Origin: a bacterium
GTDB lineage: Bacteria > Krumholzibacteriota > Krumholzibacteriia > LZORAL124-64-63
Assembly (NCBI GenBank): GCA_016703265.1
Contig: JADJCK010000004.1
Span: 484,399-548,398 of the forward strand
Direction: 5' to 3'
DNA length: 64,000 nt
Shown piece by piece: positions 42,874 to 54,527 of this stretch (position 1 is its first letter; every line of letters begins with the position of its first letter). The notes beneath the pieces are model-generated. The model searched no databases. It saw nothing but the letters and a program-made list of their open reading frames with translations, and was not told the DNA's origin. A program made the translations under genes and the position numbers.

Positions 42874-43417
42874 ATGTCAAAGAAGCGCAATCTCCCCAAA
42901 GCCCAACAAACAGAAGCCGCAGACGGTAACCTGCCACGGCTGTCGCAATGAGCTCGCACCAGCTGACTACCCGGATCACGTAGCGTCTCATCCGAGATGT
43001 CACATCAGATCCAACATGTTCCATCCGGCACAGGTCAACGGGTCGGCAATCATTCGCTGCAGCCTGTGCCGCGAACGCGTTACGTTCAGCAATTTCGGAC
43101 GCCACTTGCGCACGCATCATGTGGACTTGGTCGACCAGATTCGCGAATACGAACAAGCAGTGAGATCCAGGATCGCGGAGGTGGCGAAGGAAAAATTCGT
43201 TCCCGCGCCGAAGAATTTGCTGAAGCCGCAACGGCCTGGAGTGGCGCAGCGAAAGGCCGTCACGGCGGGCATGCCTGTCGGGTCACCTCCTGCGCCAAAG
43301 CACCTTGGGACTGTGCCGGGCACGGACTCGCGCACAAGACGTCCAGACACATCTGTGAGCGGCGCGGTGGAATTTCTGATTGCACCCCAGATAGACAGAG
43401 CGCTGCGCGAGCCCTAG
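42874..43417 (+). CDS. Two-zinc-finger protein, one indel near the start
   Basis: The likely start MSKKRNLPK follows GAGGGAG; a base change near 42900 joins it to NKQKPQTVTCHGCRNELAPADY. Two C2H2-like fingers are visible: CHGCRNELAPADYPDHVASH and CSLCRERVTFSNFGRHLRTHH (spacing C-x2-C-x12-H-x3-4-H). A charged helix (REYEQAVRSRIAEVAKEKFV) and a basic Pro/Lys-rich tail follow. The arrangement suggests nucleic-acid binding. Upstream frame 42761-42873 has no such features. Confidence 0.6.
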
Positions 43418-44325
43418 TGCATCGGTCCGCGAATCTTGCTGGAGCGCTGTGCGCGCTGCGAGAGGGAGAGCTCCGCGCTCTTCGAGGTCACTGCGTGCTG
43501 TGGGAATCAAGCTGGCAGAGAGCGGCTACGTGGACGGTCGGTGGATGCGCGATTGGCTCTGTTGTCGCGAGAAAGATGGTCTGCTGGTGCGAGACCTGCT
43601 GCTGCCGGTGGCGGAACATGCGGCTGCAATGAACCGCAACTCATATGTGACCAATATCGGCGCACTTTGAGACGGCGATGGTGGTGCAGGTATCCGCTGG
43701 GTCGAGAGGTCTTGATGTCGACGGTCGACCCGGCTGGAATGTGCTGCCGATTAATCTTCCAAGAAGGCGGATCTTGCGAATCGCTACGGGGTGCTTTGGG
43801 CGGCAGCCGACTCGGTCTTGGATTTTTGATGTCCGTATCCATAAGGGGCGGCGAAGTGATCCCGACGCCTGGCTCAAGAAGATGCCGCCGGAGCTTAAGC
43901 TCGGAATGCAGCGGGTGCACTGGTCGGGCGGATCGAAGCCCTTTCACAGCCTCTGGATGTGGGGCTCACCGGTGTTTCGCATAGGGCGTGGCGGGTCCGC
44001 CTTCTTGAAGTCAGATCGGGAACGGGATCCCATGCGAGTCGAGCGCATTCGTTTCGGCAATTTCCCAGTCGACAGGAGCGCGCTGGCGCGTCTCCGTGTG
44101 ACCGGCGCCTTCGAGCGCGACTTTCACACCGACACAGGTGATCTCTTGCCAGCACACCTTCTTCCGGCCGCATTGAGGGTCTTCGAAGCTGTCGCTGCCG
44201 GATCCCGTGTGCTCGGTAATGGCGAGTGTCGATCGCCGAATCAGCCAGTGGCGAGCTCGTCAGCGGGCGCAGGTAGAAGATCGGCCATGGACACAGGCGT
44301 TCTTGTCGAAGCTGAAGTCGGATGA
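43418..44325 (+). other. Unresolved coding-like stretch
   Basis: Several overlapping frames are open, but none shows a clear start, ribosome binding site or domain. A frame ending at 43670 contains GIKLAESGYVDGRWMRDWL. A second frame (43678-44325) contains RVERIRFGNFPVDRSALARL, FERDFHTDTGDLLPAHLLPAALRVFEAVAAG. Both look more protein-like than random sequence. One or two indel-damaged genes are likely here, but I cannot define them. Confidence 0.35.
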
Positions 44326-44328
44326 GAA

Positions 44329-44604
44329 ATGGCCGGCGAGTTGACAGGAAGTGGAAACCGGTACTTGGCATACCGGTTTGGGCGGCTTGTGGTCGTTGAG
44401 TTCGATGCGGACCAGCATGCCACCTACTTGTTTGAGAGGAGCCAATTCGCCGAACTGCGTCTTTGGGAACGGTCGCAGTTGATCAGTGCCAAGCCCAAAG
44501 GGTACCGAGGCCGGATCATTCACGGTAATGACCGCCAGGCATGGATAGGCGCTGTGAAACGGGGCGATCGCACAGTTCTCATAGCCGGTCTTGAGGTGCT
44601 GTAG
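44329..44604 (+). CDS. Small hypothetical protein
   Basis: The 91-residue frame starts at an ATG and reads GSGNRYLAYRFGRLVVVEFDADQHATYLFERSQF, split over two strands and a helix, and ends with VKRGDRTVLIAGLEVL. It is a mixed alpha/beta protein without recognised family. The preceding GATGAGAA is a weak ribosome binding site. Confidence 0.45.
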   Translation: MAGELTGSGNRYLAYRFGRLVVVEFDADQHATYLFERSQFAELRLWERSQLISAKPKGYRGRIIHGNDRQAWIGAVKRGDRTVLIAGLEVL

Positions 44605-44814
44605 CAGGCCGGTTGCAATGCTAAGATGCCCCGAGTACGCGCAGCATCTTCCAAGACCGGGCACTCCCAACCTAGGCCCGTTGGATCGTGCACGCTTTGA
44701 ACTCGCGATGGTACTTTGGGCTGCTCATCGACTCCTCCTTCAGGTACAATTGTACCAAATGAGGTGTCTAGAGAACCGGGGAAATTCCACTGTATCAACG
44801 AGGAGAAGCGCGAC
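44605..44814. other. Intergenic stretch
   Basis: No gene is supported. AGGAG at 44800-44804 serves the next GTG start. The AT-rich GGTACAATTGTACC (44743-44756) is a 14-bp perfect palindrome and could be a regulator binding site for the following gene. Confidence 0.5.
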
Positions 44815-45718
44815 GTGTCCATCAATTTCGCCCACCCCGCCGACCCGGAACGGTCGCACCTCTATGCCGACCTCTACTACCAATACTATGACCTTATCAA
44901 GTTGCGCTCCATGCTCCGCCATGAATTTGCGAATGCACACGAGGCGTCGGCCACACCTTGCCCGCGATTGCCCGAAGAAGTACAGGCCGCCCTTGAGGAA
45001 ATAGAAACCGAAGCGCGTCAGCTGTCGCGGCCGTCACGGCCGATCGAAGATGTCGACATTCCGCAGGATTTGCTCGATCGTCGCGAGTACATATTTTCCA
45101 ATACAATGAAGTTGGGTGCCCGGGCCTGGCATGGTAGTGGGGGTGAAGTTTCTAGTGTTGATGGGCTAAGGGCGAGCATGCGGTACTGTGAGTATTGCTT
45201 GGATCAGCTGCGCGAGAAGATCGAATTCCTGCATGACAATGTGACGACGCGCGATCCATTCGTCCTGCTCCAGGGCAAAGTTCAACCTGAATGTTGACGA
45301 GCTGGCGATCCTCATCTTTCTCTATCACTATCAGTTCGAGCATCCCGAGCCGATTAGTGGCGCGAGTATCTTGCGCTGGGTGGTCGGACGTCAGCACATG
45401 ATGTTCCGGGCTCAGCTGATGATATTTGAGGCGTCTCGACTGGTGTCGAGCGGATTGCTGGTGGCCGTGGACAGTGGTGCAGCCCCGAACGGACCTTTGC
45501 CGTATCGCGCACGTCCAATCTCGTACTGTCCGGGCTGCACGTGGACTACCCGCTGATGAACTTCACAGGACGCTACCGAAAGGCGCGGCTGCCGCCAGAA
45601 AACGCGAAGCAACTTGGGCTGCGACGGTCTCATATGCGGGCAGCGATGTTGTGCATGCGGTCCGATTGGCGGAGTGGTGCCATGCTGAAGGTCGCGAACT
45701 ACACGTCTGCAGCGTGAC
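44815..45718 (+). CDS. Unrecognised protein upstream of BREX, two indels
   Basis: A GTG start 10 bp after AGGAG opens SINFAHPADPERSHLYADLY and continues with a helical, acidic region (EEVQAALEEIETEARQLSR). A frame change near 45283 leads to NVDELAILIFLYHYQFEHPEPISG and FEASRLVSSGLLVAVDSG, reminiscent of a winged-helix N-terminal to AAA-type ATPases. Another change near 45478 leads to RTFAVSRTSNLVLSGL. No ATPase motifs follow before the stop. It is encoded just upstream of brxA on the same strand and may be a BREX-linked or independent regulator. Family not identified. Confidence 0.45.
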
Positions 45719-46071
45719 GGGTCGCTCTTGAGCAGCATTGCGGGCTTCGCGGTAGTTGTTGAAGACGGTTCGCGGCTCGTCGAGCTTGGGAGGAATACCT
45801 CAAGTTGCGGGCGCAATGGCGGCAGATTGAGCCGGAGCGAGCCGAAATTGAGCCGACTGTGATTTCGATAGCGGGGCGACGGATTGAGGAGGTACTAGGC
45901 GATCTCTCTCGGGTGGCACCCCTAGTGACACGTGACCCCGAGTAGCGTCGAACGATAAGCGCAATACTGATAGAGTTGTTGCAGTCCTCAATGATCCATT
46001 CCCGCAGGTTGCACTAAGTGGTGGAATTGCCGCAGGTGAGTCGACTGCACCCCAATTGAGGTGGCCCAAAC
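45719..46071 (+). other. Region between the unknown gene and brxA, with a short coding-like tail
   Basis: A frame ending at 45945 reads EYLKLRAQWRQIEPERAEIE and IAGRRIEEVLGDLSRVAP. It looks like the C-terminus of a protein whose upstream part I cannot place. The final 120 bp hold GAGGTGG before the brxA start. No clear promoter is visible. Confidence 0.4.
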
Positions 46072-46662
46072 TTGAGATATTCAGCAACAATCACTACCGC
46101 CCCCCTGCGCCTCCGAGAGAGCCGCAAAGTTGCCGATCTCCTGATCCGAAACCTCGCCAAAGACGCGTTCGACCGTGAAATCGTCGACGACAACATCTTC
46201 CAGCTGAAGAGCCCCAGGGCTGCGATAAGGATTTCTCGCCTTCTACGCGCCCGCCTGCTCACAATGGATCAAGAATTATGGCTAATGGTGCGCGACGGAA
46301 GCTCGGAAGTGGCCCGGCAGGCAGCGCTGGCCGCAGCCGTCAAGCATAGCCGCTTACTTGGCGACTTCATGGATATCGTCCTGCGGGAGAAGCGGTTACT
46401 ATTCGCTGAGAGATTGGGGCCAGAGGCTTGGCCGGAATTTCTCGCGGGCTGCCGGGGCAGAGATCCCGAAATGCCCGAGTGGAGTGATTCCACGATTCGC
46501 AAGTTGCGGAACACCGTGTACCAGATGCTCGTGGAAGCGGGCTACCTGGCCAACCCCAAGTCCGCTAAGCTCTTAAATGTGTTTGTTGACCGACAGCTTG
46601 CATCGTACCTGGCGGGCCGGGGCGAACACTTCGTTCTGCGATGTCTGGAGGTTGCCGAATGA
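46072..46662 (+). CDS. brxA: BrxA (DUF1819), BREX small component
   Basis: The 196-residue protein matches BrxA: ATITTAPLRLRESRKVADLL at the N-terminus, then DREIVDDNIFQLKSPRAAIR and a C-terminal TIRKLRNTVYQMLVEAGYLA. BrxA is a small DNA-binding protein of type I BREX with a NusB-like fold. The frame starts at TTG, about 10 bp after GAGGTGG. Its stop overlaps the brxB start (ATGA), beginning the run of overlapping BREX genes. Confidence 0.9.
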   Translation: MRYSATITTAPLRLRESRKVADLLIRNLAKDAFDREIVDDNIFQLKSPRAAIRISRLLRARLLTMDQELWLMVRDGSSEVARQAALAAAVKHSRLLGDFMDIVLREKRLLFAERLGPEAWPEFLAGCRGRDPEMPEWSDSTIRKLRNTVYQMLVEAGYLANPKSAKLLNVFVDRQLASYLAGRGEHFVLRCLEVAE

Positions 46663-47270
46663 GTGCGCCCTTGGCCGATCGCTTGAACCAGATCCTGCCG
46701 CGGATCACAAGTGAGGCCTTTCTGTCGAGCGAGGGCATCGGCAACGAAATCGCCTTCTACATCTTCGACTATCCGGCGAAGGACGAGCTGCTGGTTCGCA
46801 AACATGTCGGCTGGATGCTGGACCGCCTGACCACGCACCACGCCGGCCTCCGCGTCCTGTACCTGAACATGTTCGATATCATGTTGGAGTACCTCAAGGA
46901 TCGCGGACTGTACGACAAAGCGCTGGAAATGGAGGCCAGCCGGGGCGCTGAGGCCGTTCAGCAGGCCCTTAAGGGTCCGCTGGCGGCTGACAAGGTCGTT
47001 GAGTTCATCAGTTCGGTCTACAAGCCCAGCGCGTACGATCTGGCGCTGGTCGCCGGCATCGGAAGTGTTTGGCCCTGTGCTGCGGGCGCACAACCTCTTG
47101 AATTGCCTGCACCCCGTGATGGGCAAGACCCCTTTGGTCATGTTCTACCCAGGCACATTCAACGGCACGACACTCCATTGTTTGGTCAGGTTGCTGTGGA
47201 GTCGACACGGACCGGCACCAATCCGTATTACCGCGCCTTCATCCTGATTCCAGGAGACACCCAATCATGA
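46659..47270 (+). CDS. brxB: BrxB (DUF1788), with a locally shifted frame
   Basis: The 203-residue frame starts after TGGAGG. The first two thirds match BrxB (GNEIAFYIFDYPAKDELLVRKHV, ITTHHAGLRVLYLNMF-like, KVVEFISSVY). Between about 47064 and 47175 the conserved sequence VFGPVLRAHNLLNCLHPVMG and TPLVMFYPGTFNGTTLH lies in another frame. The tail LFGQVAV...NPYYRAFILIP returns to the original frame. Two compensating indels are therefore needed, so the listed frame alone is a misread in the middle. Function: essential BREX component of unknown mechanism. It overlaps brxC by 4 bp. Confidence 0.85.
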   Translation: MSAPLADRLNQILPRITSEAFLSSEGIGNEIAFYIFDYPAKDELLVRKHVGWMLDRLTTHHAGLRVLYLNMFDIMLEYLKDRGLYDKALEMEASRGAEAVQQALKGPLAADKVVEFISSVYKPSAYDLALVAGIGSVWPCAAGAQPLELPAPRDGQDPFGHVLPRHIQRHDTPLFGQVAVESTRTGTNPYYRAFILIPGDTQS

Positions 47271-50200
47271 AGATCGCCGAAATCTTCGAGCGCGACATCA
47301 GCCGCTCCATCAACGGCGTCGTGAAAGCGGACCAGCTGGACGCCTCTTCGAAATGGCAGGAGTTGGACGAATTCGTCGTTACCAAAGAATTGGCCAAGCA
47401 CTTCAATGTGCTGGTTCATGTGATGCTCGAGGCCGCGGAGGCTGGCGGCGGGGCGGCTGACAAGAACGGCGTCTGGGTGTCCGAGTTCTTTGGGTGCGGC
47501 AAATCGCATCTTATCAAGGTACTTTCGTACCTTATGGAAAATGCCGAGCTGTCCTTTGATGGCAAGAAGCGCCATGCGGTGGACTTCTTCGACACCAAGT
47601 TCGACGACGCCCTGCTCCAGGCGGACCTCAAGCGCGTTGTGTCCGTTCCTACTGACGCCATCCTCTTCAACATCGACACCAAGGCCAACCATGCCAAAGG
47701 TCGCGAGGCGCTGCTGCAGGTCTTTCTGAAGGTGTTGAATGAAAAGCAGGGCTACAGCGGCGATCACCCGCACATCGCGCATCTGGAACGGCATCTGGAG
47801 CGGAAGGGTCGTCTCGGCGTCTTTCACGAAGCATTTGAGCGCGCAGCCGCGTCACCCTGGGTGAAGGAACGCGACGCTTGGGAGTTTCATCGCGACCAAG
47901 TGATTCTGGCCGCCGCTGAGGCGCTCGCTCAATCCACCGAATCCGTCGACGCGTGGGTTGATAGCGGCAAGAGTGATTTCAGCCTTACTATCGAGAATTT
48001 CGCGAAATGGGTAAAACAGTACCTGGAAAGCAAGGGCCCCAACCACCGCATCATGTTCCTGTGGATGAAGTCGGCCAATTCATCGGGAACGACACTCGTC
48101 TTATGCTGAATCTGCAGACCATTACGGAGCAGCTCGGGACGGTATGCGCCGGTCGCGCGTGGGTGGTCGTGACTTCGCAGGAAGATCTCGACGCAGTTCT
48201 GGGCGAGCTCACAGCATCCAAACAACACGACTTTTCCAAGATCCAGGGACGCTTCAAGACAAGATTGTCTCTTTCCAGCGCTAACGTCGACGAAGTCATC
48301 AAGCGCCGGCTGCTTGCAAAGAACGAGAAAGCGGCGGCCCCATTGGCCGCGGCGTATGAGGGCAAACACGACATCCTGCGCAATCAGCTGTCCTTTGTGC
48401 GCACCGGCATGACCTTCAAGCAGTACACGGACCAGAGCGATTTCGCGGATTGCTACCCATTCGCGGCCTACCAGTTCACGTTGGTGCAAAAGGTATTCGA
48501 ATCGATTCGCAAAGCCGGTGCCACCGGTCTGCATCTGTCACAGGGCGAGCGCTCGACGCTCGACGCATTCCAAAGTGCGGCCAAGCAGGTGGGCGACCGC
48601 AAAATCGGCGTGCTGGTGCCATTTCACCGCTTCTACCCCGCCGTTGAGGGATTCCTGGACACGGCCGTCAAGCGCACCATCGACCAGGCCGGAGACAACC
48701 ACGCACTCGAACCTTTTGATCTCACGATTCTTAAGGTCCTCTTCCTCGTCCGTTATGTCGATGAAATGCCGGGCAGCGTGGATAACCTGGTCACCTTGTG
48801 CGTCGATGAAATCGACGCTGACAAATTGGCGCTGCGCAAGCGCATTGAGGCAGCACTGAACCGGCTCGAAAGCGAGACGCTGATTGCCCGCAACGGCGAC
48901 CTATACTTCTTCCTGACCAACGAAGAGCGCGACATCGGCCGGGAGATCAAGAGTCAGGTCATTGGTTCGGGCGAAGAAGAGCGGGCGCTGGGCACCCTGA
49001 TTTTCGAGGACATTCTGGGAGGTGCACGCAAGCACACCTACAAGGAAACCGGCAGGGATTTCCAGTTCAATCGGTTGTGCGACGACCATCCCGTCGGCAA
49101 TAAGATGGACGGCGCAATAGAAGTTGCCGTGATCAGCCCCCTGCACACGAACTACGTAGAGTTCCAGAACGACAACACGGCCGCCATGCGGGCCATGGAG
49201 GTGGAGGGCCGCGTGCTAGTTGTTCTGCCCGACGATACCGCTTTGGGCCGAGAACTGCGCACCTACCTGCAGACGGAACACTACGTCAAGACCAAGCATA
49301 CAGGAACGCTTCCGGATAGTACGAAACGCATCCTGCGCGACCGCACCGAAGACAACCGGGCGCGGCGCGAACGCCTGCTGGGGTCCATCCGGACGCTGAT
49401 GGAGAGTGCCAAATGGTACACGTACAGCAAGAAGCTGGATCTCCATGCGTCAGAACCCAAAGCGGCCCTAAGCGAGGCCATGGAATACCTGATCGCCAAC
49501 GCCTACCCGAAGATGCGCTACATAGCCCATTTGCATTCGAATCCAAAGCACGAGATCCAGAGTATCCTGCGCGCCAATGACGTAGAGCAGATACAGATGG
49601 TCCTGGATACGCCGGAATCGAACCCACTGGCGCTGAAGGACCTGCGGGAGTACATGCGCCTGTGCAGCGAGACCTCCCGTGAGGTCAACCTTTCGGACAT
49701 GATCGAAAAGCGCTACGGGATGCGCCCCTATGGTTGGCCCGAACTTGAGATCGTGCTGCTGGTGGCTCGTCTGGCGGTTCTGAAGGAAATTACATTGGAG
49801 GCGGAGTCGGGGCCTCTGCCACTCGAACGGGCCTACGAACACCTGACGGCCACGTCCAAGCAGCGCAAGGTGGTCATGGCGCTCAGGCAGGTAGTCGGCG
49901 GGGGTGTGATCAAGGACGCGCGCGAACTTTGCCTGGAGCTTTTTGGCCAGCAAGGGCCCTCCGCCGAAGATGCACTCTACATATCCACCAAGGCACAACT
50001 GGCGACCTGGGACTCCAACCTGGCTCAGTTTGCATCGCTCGCAGAAACCGGGCGGTACCCGGGGCGAGATGCCATTGACGGGGCCCGCCATTTGCTGAAA
50101 AAATTCGTAGCGGAGCCAAACAGCAAGACCTTTCTCGAACGATTCGCCCAGAATAAGCCGGAACTGCTCAGCATCGCAGAAGACTATCAGGATCTGAACG

Positions 50201-50835
50201 ACTTTTACATAAATCAGCGCCATGTATGGGAAAAGCTGCAACGGGCTGAGAAAATCTTCTCACAAAATGCGCTCCATCTGGAACAGGACGAACGGGCGCG
50301 GCCCGCGTTGGACCGGATGCGGCTGATCCTTGCGGACACCAAACCATACAGCAAGCTCCACGAAGTAAACGCTTTGATCGCTGTTGTGCAGGAGGTTAAC
50401 GACAAGCTGGTAGAAGCCGCCCGCGACCCGGTTGTGATGCGGATCACCAGCTTCTTGGATGTGGTTGCCGTGGAGCTTGAGAAGGTCAGCGCTGACGCCT
50501 ACCTCCGCAGTCAGGCAGTAGCCGAGCTGAATCGCTTGTTGGATGTGGCGCAGGCGCACGAGGTCAGCATTGCCCACCTCAATGAACTAAACGGAAGCTC
50601 TGAAGACGCATTCGGGCGGGCCATGGATGTCATCGCTGAATGCACGTCGCAGCAACCAAACCCTGTGGGCCCAGATCCAGTCCCGCACCCAAGGCCGCGG
50701 CGCATCATTTGTGCAAAGGATTACGCACCGGCTGAGCTACTGCAGACCGACGCCGACGTGGACGGCTTCGTCGGCCGTTTGCGCGATGCGCTGAAAAAGG
50801 CGCTCGCCGAGGGCGTTCGAATCCAGGTCAAGTGA
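47267..50835 (+). CDS. brxC: BrxC (PglY-like) ATPase, one frameshift
   Basis: BrxC is the large P-loop ATPase of type I BREX (about 1,190 residues when joined). The Walker A motif FGCGKSHLIKVLSYL lies near residue 78. The frame shifts near 48060, where a G appears to be missing from CTGGTGG. The Walker B-like FLVDEVGQFIGND continues in the second frame, then LMLNLQTITEQLGTVC. The long C-terminal part (IQSILRANDVEQIQMVLDTP, LPLERAYEHLTATSKQRKV) is typical of the family. The gene starts at an ATG overlapping the brxB stop. Confidence 0.9.
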
Positions 50836-50845
50836 GGCCGCCGAA

Positions 50846-53800
50846 GTGAATACAGCACAACTGAGCAAGTATGCACCGGCAGCCCGCAGGGCATTCATTG
50901 CAGCCGTCACCGCGCAAGCCGCGCGGATCGGCATTACCGCGAAGGAAGCGGCCGCGGCCCAGGTGCAGGGCGACGTGCTGATGATCGGTGGCCAGCCGTT
51001 CCCCCGGTCGATGGCCGAGGCCAGGACGCAACTGGTCGAGCGAGTCCGGGCCAGAAGGCTTTGCAGCGACCATGGAGTCGGTCGCCTACACCTGGTTCAA
51101 TCGTTTCGCCGCCATCCGCTACATGGAACTTCACGGGTATCTGGAGCATGGATTCCGGGTCCTGAGTCATCCGGAGGGCACAAGCCGCCCGGAGATCCTT
51201 GACCACGTCGCCGATCTGGATCTGCCTGGCCTCGATCGCGCGAAGGTCATCGAATTGAAGCTTGATGGGACCAAGGACGAGGCACTGTACCGGCTGCTGC
51301 TAAGGGCCCAGTGCAATGCTCTGCATCAGGCGATGCCCTTCCTTTTCGCGGCCGTGGGGGCCGAGGACGAGCTGCTCTTACCCGCCGACCTGCTGCACAC
51401 CGACTCGCTGATTCGCCAGATGGTTGAGCAAATCGATGAGGCGGTGTGGCAGGAGATCGAGATCATCGGCTGGCTCTACCAGTTCTACATCTCAGAGAAG
51501 AAGGCTCAGGTCACTGGCAAGGTGGTGAAGTCGGAGGACATTTCGGCCGCTACTCAGCTCTTCACGCCCAACTGGATCGTGAAGTACATGGTGCAGAACT
51601 CGCTGGGGGCGCAGTGGCTGGCGACCTATCCCCAGTCGCCGCTCAAAGGGCAGATGAAGTACTACATCGAGCCTGCCGAGCAGACGGACGAGGTCAACGC
51701 CGAGCTCGCAGCCATCACGCCCAGTCAGATCAACCCCGAAGAGCTGACCCTCATCGACCCCGCCAGTGGTTCCGGGCATATCCTCGTGGAGGCCTATGAG
51801 CTCTTCAAGACCATTTGCCTGGAGCGCGGCTATCGACAAAGAGACGTCCCGCAGCTGATCCTCGAGAAGAACCTCTTCGGCCTCGACATCGACGAGCGAG
51901 CGGCTCAGCTGACAGGCTTTGCGCTGATGATGAAGGGGCGGGCGGATGACCGGAAACTGTTTGAGCGCGGGTTGAAGCTAAATGTGATGGCGCTGGTAGA
52001 TAGTATGGGAATCGATGTAGACGCTATCGCCCGCGCGATCATTCCAAAGGAAGGGTCGAACTGGTACCCAGTGACGAATTACTCCCGGACACGGCGCTTC
52101 AGCCGACGCTGTCGGTGGAACATAAGCGTGAAGTCGACGTCGCGGATATCAGGGAACTAATTGCCCTGTTCGAGCATGCCACGACTTGTGGCTCTTTGAT
52201 TCAGGTGCGCGTGAATCTGGTCGAGAAGTTGCCGGCACTGAAGCGCCTGAGTGAATCAACCAGTCAGGACCTCTTTGTGTCGGAGGCGCGCCATCGCTTG
52301 GGGCCGTTGGTACGGCAGGCTGAGCTGCTGGCGGCCCAGTACGACGCGGTGGTGACGAATCCGCCCTATATGGGAAGCGCGTATTTCTCAAGCGAACTAA
52401 AGAGAGGCCTGACGCGCTTTGGCTATCAAACAAAGCGGAGTGATCTGTATATTGCGTTCCTTGATCGCACGAGATCGATGGCGCTAGCCGCAGGTCGTTG
52501 GTCGTTGGTGACTCGTCAGGACTGGATGCATACCCGTTCATACGGCGATTTTCGCGTAAGGCATGTTGGCAACACATCAACCGAAAACCTAATCCATCTT
52601 GGGAAAGGAGCTTTTCCTGAACTGACAGGAGAGGTTGTTCAGACGTGTTGTTTGGCTGCCCTGAATCAAAGAACAGGTGCACTCACGAAATTCGTGGATG
52701 TGACGGATATTGATGGACTTCAGAAGAGCGAACACATCCACGACTCTGCAAGGCAATTCATAGTCTCTCCAACTCTATTCCCAGACCGTTTCGGGTCCGC
52801 CTTCACGTACAGAATGAGCGCAAACGAGCTGAGGGCTTTGCGGCTTCCCGCCATTGAAGAGGTGGCGAGGCTTAGAGAGGGGATACATTCTGGCAAGAAC
52901 GAGTTGTTTATTCGGATGTGGTGGGAGGTCAATGCTGGGCAGCTAAGTGACGAGTGCCGCAGCATAGAGGATATCGACAGTACGGGTGTCCGATGGATCC
53001 CCTACAACAAGGGCGGAAGTACCCGACGATGGTTCTACGATACTGAATTTGCCATCCGATTTGATCGATCCTCTCGCCATGAAATGGAACAACTAGGCGG
53101 GCATGTTAGACCGAGTAAGGAGCTGTATCTCTTAGAAGGCGGAACATGGTCCGACGTGTCCAGCCGGGGTTTCGGCGTCCGCCACTTCCCTGCTGGGTAT
53201 CTGTTCGACGGTGCCGGCCCGGTAGTCGTGGGAGACAATATTGTGTATTTGCTCGCCCTCATGAACTCAAAACCGTTCACCGAATTGGCCAAGCAACTCA
53301 TGCCGAACCTTCACTTTAAGTGCGGCACGCTGCAAAAGATGCCGTACGTGAAGGTCGAGGTTGAGCGGATCACGGCAGTTGGAGCCACAATTATCGAACG
53401 GCATACAGCCGAATGCTGTGGGCTGGAAGCTCAGCGCTGTTTTCAAAATAGTCCGTTGTTGCTGGATTCGGCAGTGCTACCCCCGACTACACCCCCCGGT
53501 TTCACCCCCACCCTCGAATCCAGCTACACCGCCTGGATCTCCCAGAACCGCGACACCATTGCAGAGATGAGGCGCCTCGAAGAGGAGAACAATCGCCTCT
53601 TCATCGACGCCTACGGCCTGGTGGACGAGATCGCCCCTGACGTCCCCATCGAGCAGATCACACTCACGGTGAATCCCGCGTACCGCTACGGCGGCAAGCT
53701 AACCGAAGCGGAGCAGTGGACCCTCTTCCGTCATGACACAATGGAGGAGCTCGTCTCCTACGCCATCGGTTGCATGATGGGCCGCTACAGCCTGGACGCG

Positions 53801-54487
53801 CCGGGCCTCGTCTACGCCTACAGCGGGAACGATGGCTTCGACCCCAGCCGCTACGCCACCTTCCCGGCCGATGACGACGGCATTGTCCCGCTCACCGCCA
53901 CCGAGTGGTTTGACGACGATGCCGCGCACCGGCTGATCGATTTCATCTCGATGGCCTGGGACAAGAGCCACCTCGAAGCCAACCTCACCTTCATGGCCGA
54001 CAATCTTACGCCCCAAAAGGCCGAATCGAGTCGCGAGACGCTGCGCCGCTACCTCTGTGACAGCTTCTTCAAAGACCACCTGCAGACCTACAAGAATCGC
54101 CCCATCTACTGGCTGTTCTCGAGCGGCAAGCAGCGGGCCTTCCAGTGCCTCGTCTACCTGCACCGCTACCACGAAGGCACGCTGGCGCGGATGCGCACCG
54201 AGTACGTGATTCCGCTTCAAGGGAAGATGGCGGCGCGGATTGAGAAGCTGCAGGGCGATATTCAGGCTGCGGCATCGACGGCGGCGCAGCGGCGCCTTCA
54301 GAAGGAGCAGGAGGCGTTGGTGAAGCAGCAGGCAGAGCTGCTGATATTCGACGCAAAGCTTCGGCACTACGCTGATCAGCGCATCGCATTGGATCTTGAT
54401 GACGGCGTGAAGGCGAACTACGGGAAATTCGGCGACCTCTTGGCTGAAGTGAAGGCCGTGCAGGGCAAGATCAGTGAGACGTCTTGA
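50846..54487 (+). CDS. pglX: PglX methyltransferase, first copy, two frameshifts
   Basis: PglX is the adenine-specific DNA methyltransferase of BREX. A GTG start gives MNTAQLSKYAPAARRAFIAA. The frame shifts near 51055 and again near 52100. The joined product is about 1,213 residues. Motif I reads LIDPASGSGHIL (Cys-to-Ser compared with copy 2) and motif IV is NPPYMGS. The central part after motif IV (about 52380-53480) differs strongly from copy 2 and is visibly less GC-rich, consistent with a swapped target-recognition segment. The C-terminal third (from NRLFIDAYGLVDEIAPDVP) is again conserved with copy 2. Confidence 0.9.
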
Positions 54488-54527
54488 GACTTACTAGGCT
54501 AGCAAGCCCGAAGGGCGAGAGATAGGC

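Noticed and set aside
50988..52160. Separate small genes within pglX copy 1
   Set aside because: The pieces align in order with the uninterrupted N-terminal part of pglX copy 2, so they are one frameshifted gene.
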